Position numbers and translations under genes: made by a program. A DNA stretch of 64,000 nt from Hyphomicrobiales bacterium. GTDB taxonomy: Bacteria; Pseudomonadota; Alphaproteobacteria; Rhizobiales; Beijerinckiaceae. The stretch covers positions 52,921 through 116,920 of the forward strand of contig JAGXAM010000010.1 of assembly GCA_019075905.1 (NCBI GenBank), given 5' to 3'. Below are positions 7,967 to 16,759 of this stretch, one piece after another (position 1 is the stretch's first letter; each line of letters opens with the position of its first letter). Under the pieces are notes generated by a model that worked only from the letters and a program-made list of their open reading frames with translations, had not been told where the DNA came from and ran no database searches.

Positions 7967-7995
7967 CTCCTAAAGCGGGGAAGGGCGTCTGTCAA
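7967..7995 (-). promoter_or_regulatory. Probable rplM promoter
   Basis: On the minus strand a perfect TTGACA (7995-7990) is followed after 17 bases by TAGGAG (7972-7967), a weak -10. The start would give a leader of roughly 65 bases ahead of rplM. Confidence 0.5.
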
Positions 7996-8207
7996 CATGT
8001 TGGCGCAATATTTGTTGAAATCACAATAAAAACATATGTTTATAGCAAAAGGTAACATAATACCATATATCACGTCGCGGGGCATCTTCAGCCCTCCCGC
8101 AACCCATGCGCGAAGTTGGGCCTCTTCCTTGATCGGCGATGCCTGTTCGTGCAAGAAGCGGCTCGCGGCGACTTGGCGTCCTCCCCACATTTCAAGGCCT
8201 GGAGCAC
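7996..8207. other. AT-rich divergent intergenic region between rplM and hom
   Basis: The segment 8000-8075 is strikingly AT-rich against a GC-rich background. It contains the perfect 12-bp palindrome AAACATATGTTT (8030-8041) next to the 10-bp palindrome CAACATGTTG (7993-8002). No coding sequence is convincing here. It is probably the shared regulatory region of the ribosomal operon and hom. Confidence 0.5.
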
Positions 8208-9512
8208 ATGGTGGAAAAATTGCGTATCGGCATAGCTGGACTGGGCACAGTTGGCAGCGAGGTGGTGACCATGCTGCAAATGCGCGCCGGCCAACTTTCC
8301 GGGCAGTCCGGCCGCCAGATCGAGATCGTCGGCGTCTGTGCCCGCGACCGCACTAGAATGCGTCCCTTCACGCCGGGCCCATGGACCTGGTATGACACGC
8401 CCGAAGCGCTTGCCGTGGCGCCGGATGTCGATATTTTCGTGGAATTGATCGGCGGCGAGGATGGCCCGGCCCTGAACGCCGTGACCCTGGCGCTGCAGCA
8501 CGGCCGCCATGTCGTCACCGCCAACAAGGCGCTGCTGGCGCGCCACGGCCTCGAACTCGCCCGCCTTGCCGAGGCCGGCAAGGTGGCGCTGGCCTTCGAG
8601 GCGGCGGTCGCGGGCGGCGTGCCGGTGATCAAAATGCTGCGCGAGGGCCTCGCCGGCAGCCAGATCAACCGCATTTCCGGCATTCTCAACGGCACCTGCA
8701 ATTATATCCTCTCGAAAATGGAGACTGAGGGCCTGAGCTTTGCCGATGGCCTCGCCGAGGCGCAGCGGCTCGGCTATGCCGAAGCCGACCCGACCTTCGA
8801 CATCGGCGGCTTTGATACCGCCCACAAGCTGGCGCTGCTTACCAGCCTCGCCTTCGGCACCGCGGTCGATCGCGATGCCATCCACATCGAGGGCATCGAA
8901 TCCATCACCCTCGCCGATATCCGCGCTGCGGCGGCCCTCGGCTTCCGCGTCAAGCTGCTGGGCGTCGCCGAACGCAACGAGCATGGCATCGAGCAGCGCG
9001 TGCACCCGACCATGATCACCCATGCCGCGCCTCTGTCGCAGGTGATGGGCGTCACCAATGCCGTCAGCATCGACGCCGATGCCCACCAGCGCCTGACCCT
9101 GATCGGGCCGGGAGCCGGCGGCAAGGCCACGGCGGCGGCGGTCATGGCCGATATCACCGACATCGCCCGTGGCAATGTGCCCCATCCTTTCGCCGTCCCG
9201 GCAACCTCGCTGACGCCGGGCGAACGCGTGCCCATGCAGGCGCATCGCGGCGGCTATTACATCCGCATGTTTGTCGAGGACCGGCCCGGCGCCTTTGCCA
9301 CCATCGCCACCCGCATGGCCGAGCATGGCATATCGCTCGAAAGCATCATGCAGCGTTCCGGCACCGAGCATTTCCTTGGTGCCACCTGCGTGCCGGTTGT
9401 GCTGATCACCCATGCCACCACCGAAAAGCTGGTGCGCGACGCGCTCGACGCCGTTCTTGCCGATGGCTATGTCAGTGAACGTCCACAGATTTTCCGCATC
9501 GAGCGTGAATAG
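8208..9512 (+). CDS. hom: Homoserine dehydrogenase
   Basis: This 434-residue enzyme reduces aspartate semialdehyde to homoserine at the branch to threonine and methionine. The nucleotide-binding motif GLGTVG is at residues 11-16, the catalytic region reads ANKALLARHG, and the substrate-binding segment is ISGILNGTCNYIL. The C-terminal domain (FVEDRPGAFATIATRMAEHG) is an ACT domain, as expected for feedback regulation by threonine. I chose the ATG at 8208 behind GGAG; the longer frame from 8139 adds residues without similarity. It is transcribed divergently from rplM. Confidence 0.96.
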   Translation: MVEKLRIGIAGLGTVGSEVVTMLQMRAGQLSGQSGRQIEIVGVCARDRTRMRPFTPGPWTWYDTPEALAVAPDVDIFVELIGGEDGPALNAVTLALQHGRHVVTANKALLARHGLELARLAEAGKVALAFEAAVAGGVPVIKMLREGLAGSQINRISGILNGTCNYILSKMETEGLSFADGLAEAQRLGYAEADPTFDIGGFDTAHKLALLTSLAFGTAVDRDAIHIEGIESITLADIRAAAALGFRVKLLGVAERNEHGIEQRVHPTMITHAAPLSQVMGVTNAVSIDADAHQRLTLIGPGAGGKATAAAVMADITDIARGNVPHPFAVPATSLTPGERVPMQAHRGGYYIRMFVEDRPGAFATIATRMAEHGISLESIMQRSGTEHFLGATCVPVVLITHATTEKLVRDALDAVLADGYVSERPQIFRIERE

Positions 9513-9601
9513 CCCGGCAACATTCCTCGCCTGACGGCTTGCCAGCCACGCCGTCGCCCCTTATAGACCCATCCAGCGCAGGCCTTGCTGCCTGCGCCGA
9601 G

Positions 9602-9677
9602 GCGCCCATCGTCTAGAGGCCTAGGACACCGCCCTTTCACGGCGGGAACAGGGGTTCGAACCCCCTTGGGCGCGCCA
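9602..9677 (+). tRNA. tRNA-Glu (anticodon TTC)
   Basis: A full cloverleaf can be drawn. The acceptor stem is GCGCCCA with TGGGCGC, the anticodon stem is CCGCC/GGCGG around the loop CTTTCAC (anticodon TTC), and the T arm is AGGGG-TTCGAAC-CCCCT. The discriminator is G and the 3' CCA is encoded at 9675-9677. It lies between hom and dusA. Confidence 0.98.
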
Positions 9678-9692
9678 CTCAGGCTTGATTGC

Positions 9693-10688
9693 GTGACTGA
9701 ACTTCCCTCCCATCGCTTTTGCGTCGCGCCCATGATGGAATGGACCGATCGCCATTGTCGTGCCCTGCATCGCACCATGTCGCGGCGGGCGATGCTCTAT
9801 ACCGAGATGGTCACCAGCGCTGCCATCATCCACGGCAATCCCGAGCGCCTGCTGGGGTTCTCGCCGCAGGAGCAACCGGTGGCGGTACAGCTTGGCGGCA
9901 GCGATCCGGACGAACTGGCGAAGGCCGCGCGCGTCGCTGCGGCCTTCGGCTATGTCGAAATCAACCTCAATGTCGGCTGCCCGTCCGACCGGGTGCAGAG
10001 CGGCGCCTTTGGCGCCTGCCTGATGCGCGAGCCGGCGCTGGTCGCCCGCTGTGTCACCGCCATGAAGTCGGCGGTCGATCTGCCGGTGACGGTCAAATGC
10101 CGGCTTGGTGTCGATGACCAGGACCCGCATGTCGCGCTGTTTGCCATGACCGAGGCTTTGGTGGCGGGAGGTGTCGACGCCCTGGTCGTCCATGCCCGCA
10201 AGGCCTGGCTCAAGGGTCTCAGCCCCAAGGAAAACCGCGATATTCCGCCGCTCGATTACGGGCTGGTGCATCGCCTGAAACAGGCATTTCCGCAGCTTCC
10301 GGTTATTATCAACGGCGGCCTTGCCTCGCTGGAAGAGGTGCAGGCGCAGCTGGCCCATGTAGATGGCGTCATGCTCGGGCGCGCCGCCTATCATAACCCG
10401 ATGTTGCTCCTCGGCGTTGATCCGCTGATCTTCGGAGATGAGGCGCCGTTCAAGGATGGCCATGCCGTGCTTCGCGCCTACAAGCCCTATCTGGAGCGCG
10501 AACTGGCGCAAGGCACGCGTCTGGCGCTGATGACCCGCCACCTGCTCGGCATGTTCGCCGGCCAGCCCGGCGCCCGCGCCTTCCGCCGCCACCTCGCCGA
10601 ACACGCCCATGCGCAAGATGCCGGTATCGAAGTCGTCGACGAGGCCATGGCCCTTGTAACCCCAGCACCACTCCCCAAAGCCGCCTGA
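9693..10688 (+). CDS. dusA: tRNA-dihydrouridine synthase A
   Basis: This 331-residue flavoenzyme begins (GTG start) with RFCVAPMMEWTDRHCR, the DusA form of the Dus N-terminus. The FMN-binding and catalytic region NLNVGCPSDRVQSGAFGACLM carries the catalytic cysteine, and VKCRLGVDDQD and LVVHARKAWLKGLSPKENR follow. It reduces uridines 20/20a in the D-loop of tRNAs. The GTG lies 16 bases after the tRNA-Glu gene; the first ATG (9732) would cut into the conserved N-terminus. It lies close to cobS and cobT, an arrangement seen in other Alphaproteobacteria. Confidence 0.93.
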   Translation: MTELPSHRFCVAPMMEWTDRHCRALHRTMSRRAMLYTEMVTSAAIIHGNPERLLGFSPQEQPVAVQLGGSDPDELAKAARVAAAFGYVEINLNVGCPSDRVQSGAFGACLMREPALVARCVTAMKSAVDLPVTVKCRLGVDDQDPHVALFAMTEALVAGGVDALVVHARKAWLKGLSPKENRDIPPLDYGLVHRLKQAFPQLPVIINGGLASLEEVQAQLAHVDGVMLGRAAYHNPMLLLGVDPLIFGDEAPFKDGHAVLRAYKPYLERELAQGTRLALMTRHLLGMFAGQPGARAFRRHLAEHAHAQDAGIEVVDEAMALVTPAPLPKAA

Positions 10689-10717
10689 CCACCAGGCCGC
10701 CCGGGGGGCTGGAGCAG

Positions 10718-10890
10718 AGGTCCATCAAAACCCCCTGGATTGCTTCGCTTCGCTCGCAATGACGGCGTTGGGTGGGTAATCATCCCCGTCATTGCGAGGA
10801 GCAAAGCGACGAAGCAACCCAGGGGGCTCGCTGGGTGTTGCGGGAGAGATCCATCAAAACCCCTGGGCTGCGTCGCTTCGCTCGCAATGT
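10718..10890. repeat. Palindromic intergenic repeats (GTCATTGCGAG type)
   Basis: Three copies of a ~35-40 base element built on TTGCTTCGCTTCGCTCGCAATGAC occupy the dusA-cobS gap. Copy one (10731-10765) and copy two (10786-10826) face each other and would form a large hairpin. Copy three (10859-10890) repeats copy one together with its flank CCATCAAAACCCC. The same element recurs at 20463-20629. It resembles the widely dispersed CGTCATTGCGAG palindromes of many bacterial genomes. Confidence 0.85.
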
Positions 10891-10982
10891 CGGGTAGGGC
10901 TCGCAATGATGGCGCGCGCTTGTTTTGATTCAGAATCGCTTGCGCATTTGCGCCTGGCGATCCTGCTTTTTCCCTCCTTGGG

Positions 10983-11792
10983 CTAAGGCCTTGCCACGAA
11001 GGCCAGCAGGAAGGCTGTTTCGGCCAGTTGCTGGGCGGCGCCGGCGACATCGCCGGTCTGGCCGCCGATATGCCGCGCGGCGAGGCGCGTCATGCCATAG
11101 GCGCCTGCCAGCGCCAGCACCAGCCCGGCGAGCCCGGCCCCGGGGCGGGCACCGGCCAGAAGCGGCAAAAGTACTGCCACCACACCGAGCGCGCTGGCAA
11201 GGCGCAGGCCCTCCGGAGCGGGGCGCGACAGCCCGGCGCCGAGCCCGTCAGCCCGTGCCGGTTTCAGCAGTATGACCGGCACCAGCCCGGCCAGCCGCGA
11301 CACACCCGCAGCAGCGACCAGCACAAGCGCCGCCTGCGCGCCCGAACGCGCCGTCAGTTCCGCCAGCATCATCACCCGCGCCGCCAGCACCAGCCCCAGC
11401 GCCAGCGCGCCAAAGGTGCCAAGGCGGCTGTCCTTCATGATCGCCAGCTTGGCCTGCCTGTCACGCCCGCCGCCAAATCCGTCGGCGACATCGGCGAGGC
11501 CATCCTCGTGCAGGCCACCGCTGGCCAGCACCAGGGCCGCGGTAGCTGCAAGGGCGGCAAGCGATGGCGCCAGCCCGGCACCGCGCGCCAGCACCAGCAC
11601 CAGCGCGCCGCAAAGCCCGATCACGACGCCGGCAACCGGCACCAGCGCCACATCGCGGGCAAGGTCAAAGCCTCGCAGTTCCACCGCGCCGCCGATGATC
11701 CGGCTGACCGGCAATCGCGAATAAAACGCCAGCGTCGCCGCCAGTGATGTCAGCGATTGCCGAAAGCGCAGCGGCAGGGCTTGCATGGCCAT
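10983..11792 (-). CDS. cobS: Adenosylcobinamide-GDP ribazoletransferase
   Basis: This 269-residue integral membrane enzyme joins adenosylcobinamide-GDP to alpha-ribazole(-phosphate) in the last steps of cobalamin synthesis. The N-terminal AATLAFYSRLPV and the acidic ASGGLHEDGLADVADGFGGGRDR are the conserved CobS signatures, and the acidic cluster binds the metal. KLAIMKDSRLGTFGALAL follows and several hydrophobic helices make up the rest. Two codons later (11786) is an alternative start. It is divergent from cobT across 214 bases, in which I see no cobalamin riboswitch. Confidence 0.93.
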   Translation of the reverse strand: MAMQALPLRFRQSLTSLAATLAFYSRLPVSRIIGGAVELRGFDLARDVALVPVAGVVIGLCGALVLVLARGAGLAPSLAALAATAALVLASGGLHEDGLADVADGFGGGRDRQAKLAIMKDSRLGTFGALALGLVLAARVMMLAELTARSGAQAALVLVAAAGVSRLAGLVPVILLKPARADGLGAGLSRPAPEGLRLASALGVVAVLLPLLAGARPGAGLAGLVLALAGAYGMTRLAARHIGGQTGDVAGAAQQLAETAFLLAFVARP

Positions 11793-12006
11793 AATCCTCC
11801 CTTTTCAAGGCGTCGCGCCCGGCCCGCAGCGCCGGTCATTCAGGCGCGGGCACGGCCCTGTGCCGGTCTTTTCACCACAGCGGGCAGGGCTTGTCCACAT
11901 ATGCGGATGGCGGGCACCGCAAAGCTCGGGGCGCAGGCCTGTTCATGCCACGGACGCTGGTCTATGAGCCCTCATCACTGCCGCCCGTCGCGAAAGCCCC
12001 ACGCCC

Positions 12007-13023
12007 ATGACATCCCTTCTGCCTTTTGACGATATTCGTGAAATGTTCCGCCTGATGCCGCAGCTTGATCCTGTGGCCGAGGCGGCGGCGCGGGCCCGCG
12101 ATCTCGATCTCACCAAGCCCCCCGGCGCCCTCGGTGATCTCGAATCCATGGCGATGTTCGTGGCCGGATGGCAGGGCCGGGCACGGCCGAGCTTCGAACG
12201 TCCGCAAATTGTCGTCTTTGCCGGCAATCACGGCGTGGTCGAGCGCGGCGTCTCACCCTACCCGGCCTCGGTGACGCGGGCCATGATGCAGAATTTCAGC
12301 GCTGGCGGTGCCGCCATCAACCAGATTTGCGGCAGCTACGGGCTCGGGCTGAAGGTCTTTGAACTGGCGCTCGACCTGCCGACCCGCGACATTGCCAGCG
12401 CCGCCGCCATGGACGAGAAAGAGGCCGCCGCCACTTTCGCCTTTGGCATGGAGGCCATAGCCGGGGGCGCGGACGTGCTTGGCCTCGGCGAAATGGGCAT
12501 CGGCAACACCACCATTGCCGCAGCGATCTATACCGCGCTTTATGGCGGGAAGGCCGCCGATTGGGTCGGGCGCGGCACCGGCGTCGATGATGCCGGGCTG
12601 CAACGCAAGATCGCCGCGGTCGAGGCGGCGCTTGCCCTGCACAAGGACCACCTGCGGGACCCGCTGGAGATCATGCGTCGGCTCGGCGGGCGTGAAATCG
12701 CCGCCATGGCCGGGGCGATCATGGCCGCAAGGCTGGAGCGCGTGCCGGTCGTGCTCGACGGCTATGTCGTCTGCGCCGCGGCAGCCCTGCTGCATGCTGT
12801 CGACGCCACGGCGCTCGATCATTGCCTCGCCGGGCATGTCTCGGCGGAAGGCGCCCATGCCCGTGTGCTCGCGCGGCTCGGCAAGAAACCGCTTCTCGAT
12901 TTCGGCATGCGGCTCGGCGAAGGCTCGGGCGCGGCGCTCGCCATGGGCATCATGAAGGCCGCCATTGCCTGCCACAATGACATGGCGACCTTCAGTGAAG
13001 CAGGCGTCGCCAACAAAAGCTGA
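12007..13023 (+). CDS. cobT: Nicotinate-nucleotide--dimethylbenzimidazole phosphoribosyltransferase
   Basis: This 338-residue enzyme makes alpha-ribazole-5'-phosphate from dimethylbenzimidazole, the lower ligand of B12. Recognisable segments are the N-terminal TKPPGALGDLE, FAGNHGVVERGVSPYP, the glycine-rich LGLGEMGIGNTTIAAAI and the C-terminal LDFGMRLGEGSGAALAM with the catalytic glutamate. The last codons (VANKS) and the stop lie inside a short tandem repeat, so the C-terminus may vary between strains. It pairs with the divergent cobS. Confidence 0.95.
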   Translation: MTSLLPFDDIREMFRLMPQLDPVAEAAARARDLDLTKPPGALGDLESMAMFVAGWQGRARPSFERPQIVVFAGNHGVVERGVSPYPASVTRAMMQNFSAGGAAINQICGSYGLGLKVFELALDLPTRDIASAAAMDEKEAAATFAFGMEAIAGGADVLGLGEMGIGNTTIAAAIYTALYGGKAADWVGRGTGVDDAGLQRKIAAVEAALALHKDHLRDPLEIMRRLGGREIAAMAGAIMAARLERVPVVLDGYVVCAAAALLHAVDATALDHCLAGHVSAEGAHARVLARLGKKPLLDFGMRLGEGSGAALAMGIMKAAIACHNDMATFSEAGVANKS

Positions 13024-13086
13024 AAAAAAAGCCGTCGCCAACAAAAGCTGAAAAAAGCCGTCGCCAACAATAACTAAAGGAGCGTC
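13006..13086. repeat. Tandem repeat across the cobT stop codon
   Basis: The unit GTCGCCAACAAAAGCTGAAA starts at 13006, 13034 and 13060, with a partial copy at 13084. The period shrinks from 28 to 26 to 24 bases through the length of the A-run. The first copy holds the cobT stop, and later copies repeat the coding tail and a TGA. It looks like a replication-slippage duplication. Confidence 0.85.
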
Positions 13087-13144
13087 GCCGAAAACGTCCG
13101 CGCCGGAGCCTGTGCGAACGGATTGTGCTTGTCCGTGAAATCAC

Positions 13145-13175
13145 TTGACGCCATGGGTCTCTGTGGTCTTACATA
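13145..13175 (+). promoter_or_regulatory. Possible promoter of the suyA operon
   Basis: TTGACG (13145-13150) is followed by TACATA (13170-13175) with a long 19-base spacer. Downstream, GATCGGC (13198-13204) and GCCGATC (13218-13224) form an inverted repeat in the leader that could be an operator or an mRNA hairpin. No regulator gene is adjacent. Confidence 0.35.
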
Positions 13176-13246
13176 TGCCTTTAAGGATCGCTGGAATGAT
13201 CGGCCCGCCGGAATGAGGCCGATCGCCGCAAGGGAGTCAAAATTCA

Positions 13247-13534
13247 ATGCCGATTCCGCAATGTCTGGTGCATGCCCCCCATGATTCGTGCGGGGTGATC
13301 GTCGTCGAGGGCTTGAAGGGCGGCACTGACATGCTGTGCCTGATCACCGAAAACGACACGACCTTCAACCTCAAGGCGCTGGAAGATATTCCTATCGGCC
13401 ACAAGGTGGCGCTGAAGGACATTGCCAGCGGCGAGACCATCATCAAATATGGCGAGGACATTGGCCGCGCCATTGCCCCGATCAAGAAGGGCACGCATCT
13501 GCATGTCCATAATGTCAAAACCAAGCGCTGGTGA
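13247..13534 (+). CDS. suyA: (R)-sulfolactate sulfo-lyase, small (SAF-domain) subunit
   Basis: This 95-residue protein is a free-standing SAF domain of the UxaA/altronate-dehydratase N-terminal type. [28 protein letters not shown] is the core, seen here as IPIGHKVAL and KYGEDIGRA. In SuyAB the small SAF subunit and the catalytic subunit are separate genes, as here. The enzyme cleaves (R)-3-sulfolactate to pyruvate and sulfite. It follows an AAGGGAG site and is the first gene of a seven-gene same-strand run. A split altronate or galactarate dehydratase is the alternative, but the downstream slcC and comC homologues favour SuyA. Confidence 0.75.
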   Translation: MPIPQCLVHAPHDSCGVIVVEGLKGGTDMLCLITENDTTFNLKALEDIPIGHKVALKDIASGETIIKYGEDIGRAIAPIKKGTHLHVHNVKTKRW

Positions 13535-13547
13535 GGAAATAAAGGCC

Positions 13548-14789
13548 ATGCAGCAACATTCCCAACGCGCCATTGCGGCGTCAACCGCGCAGACGGCGGG
13601 TCATCTCGCCACACAGAATTATGGCGAACTGACCTTCTACGGCTGGCGGCGCGAGAACGGCCGCGTCGGCGTGCGCAACCACGTCATCATCCTGCCGCTG
13701 GATGATCTCTCCAATGCCGCCAGCGAGGCGGTCGCCCACCAGATCAAGGGCACCATGGCCCTGTCGCATGCCTATGGCCGGTTGCAGTTCGGCAAGGACC
13801 TCGACCTGTTCTTCCGCACGCTGATCGGCATTGGCTCGAACCCGAATGTCGCGGCCGTGGTCGTCATCGGCATCGAGGAAGGCTGGACCAAGATCGTCGT
13901 CGACGGCATCGCCAAGACCGGCAAGCCCGTCACCGGCTTTGGCATTGAAGGCCATGGAGATATTGCCACCATCGCCCGCGCTGCCCATGCCGCCAAGCAT
14001 TATCTGCAATGGGCGAGCGAGCTGCAGCGCGAGGAATGCCGGCTGAGCGAATTGTGGATTTCCACCAAATGCGGCGAATCCGACACCACCACCGGCCTGT
14101 CGTCCTGCCCGACCGTCGGCAACATGTATGACAAGCTGCTGCCGCAGGGCATTTATGGCGTCTTCGGCGAAACCAGCGAGATCACCGGCGCCGAGCATCT
14201 TTGCAAGGCCCGGGCCGCGACCCCGGAACTGGGCGAGCGCTGGTTCAAGATGTGGCAGGCCTATCAGGACGAGGTGATCGAGGCCCATAAAACCGACGAT
14301 CTCTCCGACAGCCAGCCCACCAAGGGCAATATTGCCGGCGGCCTCACCACCATCGAGGAAAAGGCCATGGGCAACCTCGAAAAGATCGGCCGCAATTCGC
14401 GCTATATCGATATTCTCGAACCTGCCGAGGCCCCCTCCAAGGGTCCGGGACTGTATTTCATGGACTCCTCCTCGGCCGCTGCCGAATGCGTTACCTTGAT
14501 GGCGGCGGGCGGCTATGTCGTGCACACATTCCCGACCGGGCAGGGCAATATCATCGGCAATCCGATTGTCCCGGTCATCAAGATTACCGGCAATCCCAAG
14601 ACCATGCGCACCATGAGCGAGCATGTCGACGTCGATGTGTCGGGCATCCTGCGTCGTGACCAGACGCTGGCCGTGGCCGGCGACGCGCTGATCGGCATGA
14701 TCCAGCGCACCGCCAACGGCCGTCTCACAGCTGCAGAATCGCTCGGGCATCGTGAATTCGTGCTGACCAAGCTTTATCGCAGCGCCTGA
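13548..14789 (+). CDS. suyB: (R)-sulfolactate sulfo-lyase, large subunit
   Basis: This 413-residue protein is the catalytic half of a UxaA-family lyase. Conserved blocks are [31 protein letters not shown], the [20 protein letters not shown] segment with two likely metal-ligand cysteines, and [19 protein letters not shown]. The wording matches what I recall of SuyB more closely than altronate dehydratase. It would release sulfite and pyruvate from (R)-sulfolactate with SuyA. The start at 13548 follows GAGGAAATAAAGG, 13 bases after suyA; the track frame that opens earlier overlaps suyA. The next gene begins one base after its stop. Confidence 0.78.
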   Translation: MQQHSQRAIAASTAQTAGHLATQNYGELTFYGWRRENGRVGVRNHVIILPLDDLSNAASEAVAHQIKGTMALSHAYGRLQFGKDLDLFFRTLIGIGSNPNVAAVVVIGIEEGWTKIVVDGIAKTGKPVTGFGIEGHGDIATIARAAHAAKHYLQWASELQREECRLSELWISTKCGESDTTTGLSSCPTVGNMYDKLLPQGIYGVFGETSEITGAEHLCKARAATPELGERWFKMWQAYQDEVIEAHKTDDLSDSQPTKGNIAGGLTTIEEKAMGNLEKIGRNSRYIDILEPAEAPSKGPGLYFMDSSSAAAECVTLMAAGGYVVHTFPTGQGNIIGNPIVPVIKITGNPKTMRTMSEHVDVDVSGILRRDQTLAVAGDALIGMIQRTANGRLTAAESLGHREFVLTKLYRSA

Positions 14790-14790
14790 T

Positions 14791-15726
14791 ATGGCCAGGA
14801 TCATTATTTCCGAATTCATGGACGAGTCGGCGGTGCGCGATGGCTTCAAGGCCCATGAAGTGGTTTATGACCCCGGTCTGGTCGATGACCCCGCGCGTCT
14901 GGCCAGCCTCGTCGCCGGGGCACAGGCGCTGGTGGTGCGCAACCGCACGCAGGTGCGCGGCGCCTTGCTCGCGGGCGCGCCCGGCTTGAAAGTCATAGGC
15001 CGACTCGGCGTCGGGCTGGACAATATCGATGTCGCAGCCTGCACGGCCCGCGGCATTGCCGTTTGTCCGGCGACCGGCGCCAATGATGTGGCTGTCGCCG
15101 AATATGTGCTGGCTGCGGCGATGATGCTGCTGCGTGGTGCCTATCAGGCCACGCCTGCCATGACCGAGGGCGCCTGGCCGCGCGAGGCGCTGATCGGCCG
15201 CGAAATTTCCGGCAAGACGCTCGGCCTCGTTGGCTTTGGCGCCATCGCCCGCGAAACCGCGCGCCGGGCGGCAGTGCTCGGCGTCCGGCTGGTGGCCTAT
15301 GATCCGTTCCTTAAGCCCGATGACCCGGCCTGGAGCGCCTATGACGTCACGCCGCAACCCTTCGAGGATCTCCTCGCCGAGGCCGATATCGTCTCGCTGC
15401 ACGTGCCGCTGACCGATGCCACCCGCGGTCTCTTCAATGCCGAGGCTTTGACAAAAATGAAACCCGGCGCCGTGCTGGTTAATGCCGCGCGCGGGGGCAT
15501 TGTCGATGCCGAGGCGCTGGCAGCAGCGCTGCTCACCGGTCATCTCGGCGGTGCCGCGCTCGACGTCTTTGCCAGGGAACCGCTGCGCGGCGATGACGGC
15601 ATCGTCTTTCGCGATGTCCCGAACCTGATCCTCACCCCGCATATAGCCGGGGTCACCGAGGAATCGAATGTGCGGGTGTCATGGGTCACCGTCAAAAACG
15701 TGCTGGCGCATCTGGGAGGAGGCTGA
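14791..15726 (+). CDS. slcC: D-isomer 2-hydroxyacid dehydrogenase, probable (S)-sulfolactate dehydrogenase
   Basis: This 311-residue NAD-dependent dehydrogenase has the dinucleotide motif GFGAIARETA (from residue 148) and the catalytic set Arg234 (NAARGGI), Glu263 (AREP) and His284 (TPHIAG). SlcC oxidises (S)-sulfolactate to sulfopyruvate. Together with ComC it interconverts the two enantiomers so that SuyAB can act, and the gene order here fits that known route. Taken alone the sequence could be a phosphoglycerate- or hydroxypyruvate-type dehydrogenase, so the specific name comes from context. It is tightly spaced in the operon. Confidence 0.72.
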   Translation: MARIIISEFMDESAVRDGFKAHEVVYDPGLVDDPARLASLVAGAQALVVRNRTQVRGALLAGAPGLKVIGRLGVGLDNIDVAACTARGIAVCPATGANDVAVAEYVLAAAMMLLRGAYQATPAMTEGAWPREALIGREISGKTLGLVGFGAIARETARRAAVLGVRLVAYDPFLKPDDPAWSAYDVTPQPFEDLLAEADIVSLHVPLTDATRGLFNAEALTKMKPGAVLVNAARGGIVDAEALAAALLTGHLGGAALDVFAREPLRGDDGIVFRDVPNLILTPHIAGVTEESNVRVSWVTVKNVLAHLGGG

Positions 15727-15729
15727 ACC

Positions 15730-16722
15730 ATGCGGCAACTCTCGTTGGAAGCGGCTCAGAAACTGGTTCATGAAAAGCTGCTGAAGCACGGGTGTTCCAG
15801 CGAAAATGCCAGGTCAGTGGCGCAAGCCCTGACCCTCGCTGAAGCCGATGGCCTCAAGGGCCATGGCCTGTCGCGGCTGCCGTCATATGTGGCGCAGCTG
15901 AAGGCCGGCAAGGTCGATGGTGCTGCCGTGCCGCAAGCCACCCTTAAGGCGCCCGGCGTCATCAACATCGATGCCGCCCATGGCTTTGCCTTTCCGGCGC
16001 TCGATCTGGCGCTGGCGCGGCTCGGCGAACCGGCGGCCGGCTGCGGTCTCGCGGTTGCCACCATCCGCCGTTCGCACCATAGCGGCGCTGCCGGCCATCC
16101 GGTCGAGCGCCTTGCCGAGCAGGGCCTCGTTGCCATGTTTTTTGCCAATACTCCGGCCGCCATGGCGCCCTGGGGCGGCCGCAAGCCGCTGTTCGGCACC
16201 AATCCCATTGCCTTTGCCTGTCCGCTCGAAGGCATGCCGCCGCTGGTGATCGACCTGTCGCTGTCGAAAGTCGCGCGAGGCAACATCTTGCAGGCCCGGC
16301 AGAAGGGCGCGCCGATCCCCGAAGGTTGGGCGCTTGATAAAGAGGGCCACCCGACCACCGATGCCGATGCCGCGCTCGCCGGCACCATGGTACCTATGGG
16401 CGATGCCAAGGGCACGGCGCTGGCGCTGATGGTGGAATTGCTCGCTGCCGGCCTGACCGGCGCCAAATTTGCCAGCGAGGCCTCCTCCTTCCTTGATGAC
16501 AAGGGCGGCCCGCCCGGCACCGGCCAGCTGATCCTGGTGCTTGATCCCGACAAGCTCGGTGGCCCGGGCACACGCGCCCATTGCGCGCGGCTGGCTCTGG
16601 CCGTCAGTGACGAGCCGGGCGCACGGCTGCCGGGACGCCGTCGCCTGCAGGCCCGCGCTGCCGCCCAGCGCGAGGGGGTCGGCATCACCGCTGATCTTGC
16701 GGCGCAATTGGAGGCCCTGTGA
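15730..16722 (+). CDS. comC: Malate/lactate/sulfolactate dehydrogenase family, probable (R)-sulfolactate dehydrogenase
   Basis: This 330-residue protein belongs to the Ldh_2 family, which is unrelated to classical lactate dehydrogenase. It has DGLKGHGLSRLPSY with the catalytic His45, an AAHGFAFPALDLAL segment, IRRSHHSGAAGHPVERLAEQG and FGTNPIAFACP. Family members reduce 2-oxoacids such as sulfopyruvate, malate or ureidoglycolate. Adjacent to suyAB and slcC, ComC is the best fit: it reduces sulfopyruvate to (R)-sulfolactate. It starts three bases after slcC. Confidence 0.73.
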   Translation: MRQLSLEAAQKLVHEKLLKHGCSSENARSVAQALTLAEADGLKGHGLSRLPSYVAQLKAGKVDGAAVPQATLKAPGVINIDAAHGFAFPALDLALARLGEPAAGCGLAVATIRRSHHSGAAGHPVERLAEQGLVAMFFANTPAAMAPWGGRKPLFGTNPIAFACPLEGMPPLVIDLSLSKVARGNILQARQKGAPIPEGWALDKEGHPTTDADAALAGTMVPMGDAKGTALALMVELLAAGLTGAKFASEASSFLDDKGGPPGTGQLILVLDPDKLGGPGTRAHCARLALAVSDEPGARLPGRRRLQARAAAQREGVGITADLAAQLEAL

Positions 16723-16759
16723 GGGGCTGTGACCAGGTATTCCAGCGAGGCTTGCCTAA

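Noticed and set aside
7939..8190. An 83-codon minus-strand frame in the rplM-hom gap
   Set aside because: It crosses the likely rplM promoter and has no similarity or ribosome-binding site.
10718..10890. CRISPR array from the repeated elements
   Set aside because: The units are palindromic, alternate in orientation and have irregular spacing. There are no unique equal-length spacers and no cas genes.
11793..12006. Cobalamin riboswitch between cobS and cobT
   Set aside because: The conserved B12-box wording (AGCCAGGAGACCTGCC-like) is absent on both strands.
13548..14789. Altronate dehydratase as the name of the UxaA-like gene
   Set aside because: The subunits are split and followed by slcC and comC homologues, and no uxu/uxa genes are near. 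Sulfolactate sulfo-lyase fits better, but the alternative is noted in the feature.
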